This document shows positions 43,701 to 55,700 of a stretch of DNA of 64,000 nucleotides, in pieces (within the stretch, counting starts at the first letter, position 1; each line of letters opens with the position of its first letter). The position numbers and the translations under genes are program-made. Location: assembly GCA_033032175.1 (NCBI GenBank), contig CM065331.1:7130370-7194369 (forward strand). Reading direction: 5' to 3'. Origin of the DNA: Saturnia japonica (Eukaryota; Arthropoda; Insecta; Lepidoptera; Saturniidae). Under the pieces are notes generated by a model. The model saw only the letters and a program-made list of their open reading frames with translations, was not told where the DNA came from and did not search any database.

Positions 43701-46700
43701 TGACTAATGACCCTACGGACAGATCAAGATGCCCGGCACGACTGCCTTACTTACTAAAACTTGTTCATAAGTGCCTTCATAGGTTCTAACTTGATCATTT
43801 TTTTTTTGCTGTAATTTGGTGAACAGTTTATTAGGATACCTTTAATTAAAGTTTGTAATGAAATTGATCAGTGAAACGAAATAAAATATATATTATACAC
43901 AATACGAAAATTCACAGAAATTGCTGTCGTGCAAAATAATAATAATAATAATTTTTTATTTATTTGACCTCACACATTACTAAATTAACTTATCTAATAA
44001 TACAATTAACAATAAAACAACAAAAACAACTTATATGTTTTTATAATGTTTATTCAGTGTTATAATTTTTTTATAATGGTCATTGATAGTTGAAATGCAT
44101 GATTTTAGGTAAATATTATAATTTGTATGACGTAACAGTTACATTACACTGAACCTCTAAATTGAATTTTTGTTTCATAAAATTTTTTACTGGCTGTTAT
44201 TATAAAAATGTTCAATGCTTAATGTTTATATCGACAGGTGAAACTATATATAATGTGCTGAAATTATCTGAGGGTCTCATAGGACCCGATGACAGGCCAG
44301 AACATCCTCACAAGATCACCAGCACTGTAGTTTTGATCAATCCGTTTACTGACATACTCCCACGTGTCGTCATCGAGACTAAAGAAGAAGCACCAAAGAA
44401 GAAAAAAAAGGAACGGCAGGGTATCAAGTAAGAAAAAAATCACGGGTTGACAATATTGTTTTTAAAAATTGAAGTTGATAATATTGATTTATTAAACTTA
44501 AAACAATAGAAATCTGGAAAGAAATGAGCATTAATTTAATATTCCATTGGAAAATTTGAGATTTTTTCTCCTTGAATCACGTGATTGCGAACGCCAATTA
44601 GAAATCGTGACGTCATATTACAATATTTATGTACACAGTTGAGTGTTATTCTATTAGGTCAGGAGTCACCAAATGACGGTCCAGTTCTGAACTAACCGTA
44701 ATTTTTTTTTACATCAAGGTCTTCTGTTGTAGTGTACAAAAACTAGAAGAGTACTGTGTAATAAGTACATATTATATACCAAAACAATTTCAGTTTAAAT
44801 TATTACTCAATAATTGTGAAATTGTTTCTTATAAATTCATGCATAATATAAAAAATTACCGCTGCACAACAATGTATAAACAAGGTAAATTATTAAAAAG
44901 GAAATAAAAACCCGACTGCAACAAAAACACCGAAAAGAAAGTTTTTTTATTTTTGGCTTTATTTGATTCCCAGATGTCTTAAATATTATATAGCCTAGAT
45001 CACTCCCATAATTAACACGGATCTAACGACATCTCGTATGTTAAAATCCATCAAGCCGTTTAGTATGGCAGATGCATTACCCGACAACAGTTTATATCCA
45101 GATCAAGAACAACCACAACAAGGTACTAGCAAAAATCAAAGTGAATCATATTTTATTCTAAACAATATTGCATCTCCAACATGTATAATACTGATAAGGG
45201 TAATTTTAAAGAAGTAAATGATCAAGAGAACGGTTCGTAAAAGACAGTGACAATAAATCTTTTCTAGAAAAACATTACTATATTGTTTCCAAGTCTAGTG
45301 TGAAACTTGAACGTACATGTCTATCTTATTCCTTAATACTTTGAAGGCGTATTATGAACCGTGTTGGTTATTTGAAAACCGGGCATCTAAAAATATAGAA
45401 AATGTTTGGGTGGAAGGCTATCATGACTGGAAACATTCACGCCATAGAAAGTCACAAGACATTGAAAATTCACCTAAATTCCACGATTGTTGATACGTAA
45501 GACCGTATCAACAATGGCGGCTATACGGAAGACTAGATGAAGAGCAAAGAGTCCATGATCAAGAAAGATTTTTTTTTGCGCCAAGTACTCACTAGACACC
45601 TTGATTTTACTCTTACACTTTCAACGTGTAATTTAGCCTTTTGTGATCATAGAGAAAACGCAGATAGCAATGATCCAAGTTTACGAGAAAACTTTTTGAG
45701 TTATTAGCAATATACGATCCGATTTTACAAGAATTATTAAGTAAACCAAAAAGTGAGATAAAATACTTAAGTCAAAAAATATAAAATGAACTAAGTTCTA
45801 AGCGAATCTAATGACACCTCGTACCCTAAAATCCATTAAGCCGTTTAGGCTACAGAGCGTGCCAAAGAAGTAGACATACATACATACGCTCCAAAACACA
45901 ACCCTCCTTTTTCGCAGTCGGGTAAAAAAGGTTACATTCTCATCAAACATTTTTAGGTATATCAATGTTCTGAACAAACCTTAAGCTTCAAGAAAGTGAA
46001 AAGCTTGTTAAGAAACTTCTGTCGAAGTGAGATGATTTTCACGAAAAGTTTTGACCAGTTCAATAATTGTAATCGAAGCTTTAAACCAAACCGTGGCAGT
46101 TTTTCATATTTTTAAACGGATCTTGACAACGGACTTTTGACCTTGTGACAAGTGGCTTTAAAATTATATAGGTATTTAACTCGACTTTGCACATAATACT
46201 TTTAACCTTAGTTTTATTTATTGAATGATGACGTCACACGCGGTCACATGAACAAAATGCTGTGTTTTTGTGGCAAATTTTTTATTTAAATTAAAAAAGG
46301 TGTAGTAATAAATAAATACTATTTCACAGATATTATTTTCAACAAAGTGTTTAAAACAACTTTTCAAAATTGTCTACCCTACGATTTTACAAATAGCAAA
46401 TATAATAGTCCTCGTTTTTTAGCGAATAAAGTTAAAATGTTAATTTATGTTATTTAGGAATTTTGGTCTACTATCTTTTGGTGAAGAAGCTGAAGAGGAT
46501 GAAGGCGAAGCGCAGGAGTACCGCGGGAAGCCAAAGTCCACACATGATCTTCTCGAAGATCCTAAACTCAGCAAGAAGACTGCTGCAGGTTGGTCTGTTA
46601 ATATTGCAACTGTGTTTTACAAATGTCTGATACTTAGTTATGGTAGAAATACGTATTTCTATAGATTGCCAGGGAGGGCATCGTGGGCAGTCAAGGTGAG

Positions 46701-49700
46701 CGCTGATGTGCTCATAAGCCCCTTAAACCTATACCTGGGTCGCAAGTCCCGGGGGCTGCTCGTGTTCCCTCTGTCTGCCACACGATGGACCCGGCACCCG
46801 CACGGTGAATCCATGGAATGCTGAGATGTTTGTTTCTCTATGTTCATCATAAGAAAGCTTGCATGACATATTCATAGAATTTAAAATAAAATCCTAAATA
46901 TATTTTAGTAGTGAAAACTTCGTTAGTACCGTTGTGATTTGAAACGCGACGAACCGAAAAAACGACACTAAAAAGAGACAAATACATACATCTATAGGAT
47001 TTACACTGCGAGAAAATGAGATAGAATACATATACAGTTAATGTAAGTCCTGATTTTCACGACTATGACCGTCATCGAATTGGTCTAGCAGTGTGACGAC
47101 CAGACATGTACGCACTGTTTTATGTACAGTAGGAATAGTCGATAGTTTGAACCCCGCTAATTTACGATAAAAAAAATTTGAAAGTTTTTTTATGTTTTCT
47201 GAAGGATTTTTGAAAACAATCAACGATGTTTAAGAATTTTATTTTATTTTATTTTAATGGATACTCCAACAACATTACACATTATAAAGTATTATTATAA
47301 TTATGTATAAGTAGTTTGCCTGATGCGTATGTTAATTATTTAGCATTTCCCATAGCTTCGTACATAAATAGAAACATAAAATATATTAATCGACACAAAG
47401 CATATTTTAAATTAAATTCAAATAGTAATAACTAACAGGATTAACATATAATATTGACATCATTTGACAAAAGATAATTGGAAGAAAAAAAACTCTAATA
47501 TTTTTATATTAATATAAATGAAATTATCTTTGGACTACACTTAAATAGAATTAATGAGAACAACAAAAAATAAATAAAGATAAAATGAAAATAATGATTA
47601 GTTTAATTTATTTTTTCTTACTACGTGTTGTTCGAGAAGGTTTGAGTAATATGTGCTGGGCCTTTAATTCAATCACTGGCGAATCAATCCCACTCGAAGC
47701 TATTGTTTTGATACACAGTAATTATTCTAATAAACAAAAGAGACTCACCTCGCCAGGAGCTTGACCTTGACCTTGCCCCTTCGACCTGGACTGCAGATTG
47801 TGAAGTTTATGTGTGTAGAGTGAACTGTGTGTAAGTGTGTGTGTGTCCTCAAATCCCGCAGGACACTATCACGCAAGCAATATGTTCACCAAAACCCTCG
47901 TGGGACACCAACTCAAAGTTATACAATGCAAAAACTTCGATCACCGTAAATCACATATATCTCAGCGCTAGCCGAACGTCCGGAATGACGTAGCGCGTAT
48001 AAGACAAACAAACGCGAGTTCACGGCCAAAGCACGAAGCAGACTGGCCTACGTGCCAGCAGAGCTAAGGGGACGGGGCGGCGCAGTGCTTGCTCAGAACG
48101 ATTGCACCTACTATTAGCCCGCCTATTACAGGCCTTCCCGCGATCTCGCTATCCCACGATGCGAGCCAATGTACATTTCCAACACGTGTAGTTTATAGTC
48201 CTTAAAAATTCAGTATACTAAAATAAAAATCAATAAAATACTTCCTAGAATTAGAATTGGAAGAGCAAAATTCAACAAAGGAACAAATAATCGAAGAATT
48301 GGAGCAGAAGAAAGAAGAAACTGCTGCAGCTGTGAGCAGTGTAAGAGAGAAACTGAGTTCAAAAAAGAGGGAGTCGAGTGCAGATAGAGAGAGTAAAAGA
48401 AAGAAGGAAGAAGACAAGGAGAGCGAGGAAGAAGAATACTATATTGGGAAAGATAGGGACATGGAACTGCAGAAAGAAAGGTAAGACAATATAGGAATTC
48501 CTTTGAATAACTATATACATGCTTACATCATACCTCTCTCCCAACGGGGTAGGCAGAGACAACGTTCTTCCACTTGCTACAATCCTGGCAAACATCTTTC
48601 GCTTCTTCAACCTTCATCAATCTTTTCATACACGCTCGTCGGTTTAGAGTACGGTGATAAAAAATGCCCTACACCATTTTATCCTTCACCACAAGCTGAG
48701 GTTTATTGTAGGGTTCTTGCTACCATTGAGCCGTATTATTATTATTTTTCTACTCTGTTATTAATTATGAATTGCAAACTTACATTTGACTTTACATAAC
48801 ACCTGATAATGCTAACATTGTCCTACATGTGATATTTGGAATTGTACTTGTTGACGCGCTTCGGGATTGATACGCACCATTTTTTAATCGATTGCCAAAA
48901 AAGAGGGGTTTTATGTTTTTCGAGTATATCTATGTATGAAAAAAAAAAAAACTACCGATTTTGTTGAACATTGTATACGGCAATGGATAGGCTACATGAA
49001 TTATCAATAGTATGAGTAAAAATAAAATTACAAGCCCAAAGAGCCTTAAATCTACCAAAAAGGTCGAAAACTACCACGTATGGTCACACTGATCACTTCG
49101 GCATGCTCTTTAGCCTAAATAGCTTGATGGATTTTAGCATACGAGGTGTCGTTAGATTCGTCTTAGTTGTGGGGGTGACATAGGCTATATAATATTGAAG
49201 TGCGACGTCTGAGATTCAAATAAAAAGCAATAATAGAAAAATATTGCTATATAAAAGTGTTTTTGTTGCAGTCAGATTTTTAATCATTTAGCTTATTAGT
49301 AAATATATGCATGTATATCTTTTTTAGTAATTTATAATTGAAAACTAATAGCAATTATTCACATACATAATGGATCTTCGAACTCAATACGTTCTGGTCC
49401 TTCGAGCCCAAATTTCCTTTGAATGTTAAACTGAATTTTAAAAATAATCTTTCAATTACAGAGACAGAATAAGAAAAGAAATTAAACAATTGAAAAGGGA
49501 AATGAAAGGTGATAAAGAGGATAAAGCGAAAGAACAAGTCGAAATAGAAGAGAATAAAGAGAAGTCACAAGAAGATAATGAGATGTTTAAACAGTATGTG
49601 GAAGAACAAGAGAAATATAAGAAAATGAAGGAGAAGTTACCTAAGAAAGGTGCTGCAAGGTAAATATATTTTTTTATATTTAATTTAAAATTATTATAAG

Positions 49701-52700
49701 TTAAAACCCTGGCTTTATATTCCGCCAAATAATTGGGATCATAGTTTTGGTAACGCAAAAAAAAAAGTTTTGTTTAACTTTTTCGAAATTTTTGGAAAAA
49801 TTATGATATAAAATATTAAATTAAATTGTCATTGAAGAGACAAATGCTTTAATTTACTAATAGTTCAATTAAAATATTTAAAAAATGTGTATTTTATGTT
49901 AGAAGTTATAGGTACTTCTTGGGCGTAACAAAAGAAAAATAACTCCAAAAAATTTATCCCGCGTGACAACAACGTGATGAAGTTAGCCGTGAATGACAAT
50001 AATGTAAATTCAGGTTTAATCGACCCTTTCCAACAAAAAAAGAATCGTCTAATTCGGTTCATAAACAAAGAAGTTTAGCCGCCTAAACATCCATTAAATA
50101 AAATACATCCGAATTGATATTCTCCCCCTTTTTTTGAATCAAAATAATATTTATTTATACAAAGTTAAAATTTGAGTTTTAAGCGGGATCTTGAAGTGAC
50201 ATGTTGTGGTTTTTATTTTTAAATTCATTTACGTGGGTTTGACCATATATTTGTAATATACGTGGCCATTTTTCGTACCATATGTTGGTTTTTGTGCATA
50301 AGTGAAGTGGACTATAAATATAAACTGAAAGGATGCTTTCTGGGATCCTACAAAAACTCCCAAGAAAACTCTAACAGGAGAGCCACCATCTTGTTAGGAT
50401 ACTGAAATCGTCATAACACAGAACACTGTATTCACTCGATAATGGCAGTAATGGTCTTCGATAAAGAGGACTAGTTGCCAAGTTGAGATGAAGAAAGTTA
50501 AAATTAAACTCAGTACAATTATTTACATTATTACTTAGCATTGATGGCTAACTTCGTCATGACGCACTTCCGTCACATGATGCGCGCGCAGCTCTCAATT
50601 TTACCTTCTATTTAACGACGCAAAAGAAGTATAACTTCAAAAATCAGTTTATTTTCTGGTAAATAACTTTAAAAAGTTAGTAGGTCACTTTAAAATTCTT
50701 GTGAGGTAATACGATTTTTATATTCTATAGTCAATTATTGTAACGGTAAAATACATATTGTCTTATGTCATTGTGATAAAAGTGCACTTCAAGCAAAACA
50801 AGAACCAACACCGGTTAATACAAGAAAACATCGATTTCAGAAGTCGCCGTACGAAAGTTATCCGTAAACAGAACAAAAGGAAATCCTGGGTGAAGAATTT
50901 ATACGAAAACCGCGATTACCCGGACAATTATACCGATAGGAAGTTTCTAGAAGACCTTAGAAAAAATGTACACGTGGAAAAAGTTAACCTAAACCAAGCC
51001 GTTATTGGTTCCTTTCGCGTTGTCCTCCGTTTTTGTCTGTGCATACTGTATGCTATATTATTTGTATATATGTACAACGATTGGGTCGATACATACACCG
51101 TTATATACACGTCGATTACGGTAACTGTTATATGTTATTTGTTATACGTTATTGTTGAAGGTTGGGCTATTTTGCGACATTTGAAAACCGTTTTAGTTTA
51201 CATCGTTATAGGTTATTTGTTGTCACCTATTTTGCATACGTTGACCGATACCGTAAGTACAGATACAATTTTCGCTTGGGCTATTATAATGATGGGTGTG
51301 CATTTAATGTTTTTCGATTACGGTGTATCTGCTGCTTTCGTTTCGAAATCGTTATCGATAAATGCGGCCATATTTGCGTCGGTTTGTCTAGTTTCACGAT
51401 TGTCGACGCCTTTTGATGCGTTTATTCTTTTGACGGTCTCTGTTATAGTTTTTGTTTTAAGCCCTCAGCTATTTACCGTGTATTTGCATACTAAATTATT
51501 TTTAGTTTTATTTTTCGTTACGTTATTTTTTACTTTGATATCGTTGTATAGCGTTTCGTTGACGTTATTGTTATATTTTGTTGGCGTTGTTTTTGTTTTG
51601 AGCGTTTATTGTCCGGTCATGTTTGTACGGTGGCAGAAATACAAGGATAATATATATGGGCCGTGGGATGAGGCTGTTATAAACGATTCCGATGATTTCG
51701 ATGAGTGTTTGGCTAGTGATGTTAAATAAACGTTTATAACATTTAAATTTTAATAACGTTATATTCAAATGTTGTCACGCTTTTTTGTGTGCGTCTCTGT
51801 CTCTGCTTATTAATAAAGTGAAAACACGAATTAGGCGCTATTTACGTTTTTACTTGCCGCAAACTTCAAACCTCTACAAACGCTTTGATAAAATAGGCAA
51901 GCCAAACATCGGTATCCACACGTTTGCGAGTGTGCTAGTGTGTTTTGCACAAGCAAGCATGACGGACTTCGAACCATGTGTCGGTTATAGAATTTTGTTT
52001 AACCGGTTTTCTTTGTAAAAAGAAGCAAAATTAAACGAGTAAAATGATAGAATACGTAAAATTCGACAACGACGATGGTTAAAGATATTCATAGAAACCG
52101 TACCAGTGTTTTTAGTTATTTATCGATTATTTATTTTACGCAAGTGATACTAACTTCGTACAAACGTGTGAATGCATCGCAGGCGCTTGCCGCAAGCTCA
52201 TTTGATTTACGCATCAAATACCAACTTAGATCGGATCGGTGGCAAGCCCAGCCAAACGCTCTATCCACACATTTGTATATCGGCCGTTTTCAATAAGATA
52301 TCTGAGTTTACTATTCCCGATTAGTACATATTTGTAATAAGTACTATCTTTAATTTAAGACAGATAACTTCCCTGTTATCTATTCAAGCTATAGTATATG
52401 CATATATGTTATGTAGATACGAAAAACCATCCATTGATAGGTTATTGAAAAAATAGTAAGGAGAAAAGGTTATATTTGACTATCTTTAGTAACTGAAACA
52501 ACGGATAGATAGGTTATTGAAAACGGCCGTATATTGATGCTTGTCGAAGATAGGCAAGCGTTTGCACTCGGCCTCATAATTTTTTAAGTCATATCTAAAG
52601 TCTTTTAGTTAAACGTTTATAAGTACACTCTGTAAGTGGGAACTGAAATGTATTGTTGTATAGCTTTACTTAAATAAATCAAATAACTATTTGTAACATT

Positions 52701-55700
52701 TATTATTGTAAATATATTACCTAGGTGTAAATTTAATTTTGTATATAAACGCATACTGTAGTCCAATTTCATAAACTTTTTTAAAAAGGAACTATAAATA
52801 AATATTTTTTCATAAAATCTTGTTTTATGAATTCGTACTTTTCAGAGGAGCAATTGCTGGGTGGTAAATAAATAAATAAATAAAAATTCATTTATTCATA
52901 GGTAGGTTTGTTGGCAGACGTAGTTCCCTTTTACATAATTATTTATTTAATTTCGTATTTTATTTTTATACTAGCTGTGCTCGTGGCTTCACTCACAGAA
53001 TACCCGCACGAATCTTGCTTCCCGCTCCCGCCTATTTTAAACACAATTTTTTTTATTGTGGGTGTTCCTTAGAAGATAGACGTATACTCTCCCAGGCTGT
53101 TTTCTAGGTATTTTTAATGTCTACAATAGTTTTGTATATTAATTTGCTATATCTCTTATGGTTTACTCAGCGTAAGTCATTTAAGCGCCCGAATTGATTC
53201 ACCATGACCAGTTTTTTTTTTGTGCGGAACTCTAATTCGGACATTACCCGGAACTAACAGACAGACAAAAATTAAAAAATGGGTGTTTTGTTATAGGTAT
53301 CGTATATACTTTCATACGCATTTAGTAAAAAGCTGTCATTTTGACATTACAAACAGACACTTCAATTTTATTAATTGTATAGATTATTCCCAAACTAAGA
53401 TTTATACGAAAATCTTCACAAAGACACTTGGTTTTTTTTTAATCGTTTTGTAAAGCAGTTTCTTGATTTTTCAAACTGTATGTTATTAAAAATTGTTGTG
53501 TCTGACGGGATCATGAAATATAGTATCATATAGTGAAAACCCGGCACAGTGACTCTCTTTTGATTTGTCGGTTTCTGGATCTGTCAATGTATATCCATCT
53601 GCCAAGAGATTGTTGAGAGATGTCGAGCAAAGTGTTATTGGATTTTTCTATGAAATTCTCAGTAGTAGCTCGGAGTTTGGCTTTGTGCCCGATTAATGGC
53701 AATAGGCTCGCCCCCTATTACATGGGACCTAAAAAATATACATGGCGAACTGTAAGTGTACATTAGTACACCTTTGCCTAACCCTTCGGGGATACAGGCG
53801 TGATGGTATGTTATGTAAGAGATTTGCATGTCGTCATGACCGGCGATTTTTGATCTCTCGGTGGTCTGCAAATAAGTTTGTAATCGGAAAAATAAATTTT
53901 TTATTGTGACGTAATTACAAATTTACGGTTTCCGGATTTTTTCCTTTGCTTGTGCTATTAGACATTGCGTCTTGCCAAATTTCATGTTTCTAGGTCAATT
54001 GTAAGTACCTAAGGTTTTTAGTCCCTTTGCGCGTGTTAAAATATGCTGCTTAAACATCCATATCTTTTGATTGCATCGTCTTAAAAGTTTGATTTTTTCA
54101 CAGCTTCAAAAGGATGTATTTGATATTAATTTCAACCTCCAAGCACTTTTGAGAAAAATAATCTTGACAAACAGAAAAATGGACAACGAAGTAATCCTAT
54201 TAGGGTTCCTTTTGTCGTTTTGAGGTACGGAACCAAAAAAAAAACATATTTAATTTATTTGTTTTCTATTTGTTCCGGCTTTTCTCCGAAACGATTGAAC
54301 CGATTTTGACGGGACTTTCACTGGCAGATGTTGTATAAGGAAGGCCACTTTTATATTAGAAAAAGAGTTAGGGTTACGCGCAAATAAATTAATTAAAGTA
54401 GCAGTATCCAGTTCACGCACGCGTTCCCCTTTGCCGCCGTCGCTGCATATGAAATTCCACGTCGACGAAGTTGCAGGCGCAGCTAGTAGGCTATATAATG
54501 CGAAACTTCGTTTCCAAATCTGACCGTTAATTCCAGAGATTCCCTGAAATGCTGGATAATGTAGCCGAAGTCCAATTTTTGTTTGATTACCCAACATCCT
54601 TAGGCTGATTTTATAGTGACGCTTACGTCCAGCGCAAGCGCAACTAAGCGGTAACCGCTGCTTAAAAGCATGCTGTTGAGGACCGCCAGGCCTTCCAATC
54701 TCCGTGACAATGTAACGCTCTTTGACCGCAGTAGGGGGGGCCGATCGGGCGCGGCCAGGAAGCGCTGGCGACACGAGCGCAGTTTACCGGCAGCGCGGGT
54801 CAGACGCGTGACAATAAAACGAGAGTAGATACTACAAATAATTGTCGCATTTGCGCCCGCGACGCTTACGTTACGCGCGGTTACAAGCGTCACTATAAAG
54901 TCAGCCTAAGGTGGCATCGGTACCGGAAAATTCTGGGAAGAGCACGGGAAACCCCCTAAATCATCAATCATCATCCCAATGTTGTGGGGTCTAAAGTTGT
55001 TAAAGTTAATTCTTACAATAATTTTGCCCACATGCATAGTTTGTAATAGGACTCACCCAATGTTGCGCTCGCGTCGTTTAAGAGTCCTCCATTTCTTCCA
55101 CGGTACACAATACACAATAAATACGCGACACACCGTAATAATTTGGCAAATATAGGAAGCAATTTCCAATCGTCATTCGGCTGCTAACATCACAAGATGC
55201 TTAATGACACTGGGTGATGTTTTTCCCAAACGGATACTTATCCATGTTTAGGCTCCTGTCGCGTCTGGAAGAACGTATGAAATGACAATTGATTTCAAAT
55301 TTTGCAGTTCGTAATTTTTTCTCACAGGGAAGACTTCACTCTTCAACTGCTGGCTAAATTCAAGACTAAATTACACGCTATTAAGGAGAAGAGTCAAACA
55401 GAAGTTGACAAAGAAGAACAATCAGGCAAAGAAGAAGTCAAGGAAGATGATAATTTCAACACTGATGATTGGTAAGTACAAGGTGTCCAGAAAGGGTATC
55501 GGGTATTTGTAAGTTCAATGAAACAAAAATTATTTGTATGCAATAAAAAAGTTTATTGTTTATTATTAGCATATGAATTGGAGAATTATTTGGAAAAGAT
55601 GATGTTATCCAAATGATGACCGTTACGTTGCTGGCACTCTTCTAAACGGAAACGAAGATTGGCGATAACACGTTGACACATAGCTATCGATATTGCTGCC

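Noticed and set aside
46589..46824. Extension of CWC27 exon 6 to a stop at 46824
   Set aside because: The donor GCAG|GTTGGT fits the phase of exon 7, and the extension has no CWC27 similarity; it could be a retained-intron form.
51785..52296. Small plus-strand ORFs after PIG-C
   Set aside because: No motifs and not conserved in any family I know; probably 3' UTR and intron.
54250..54774. 174-residue minus-strand ORF
   Set aside because: It spans a Helitron end and a GC-rich MITE; open only because of base composition.
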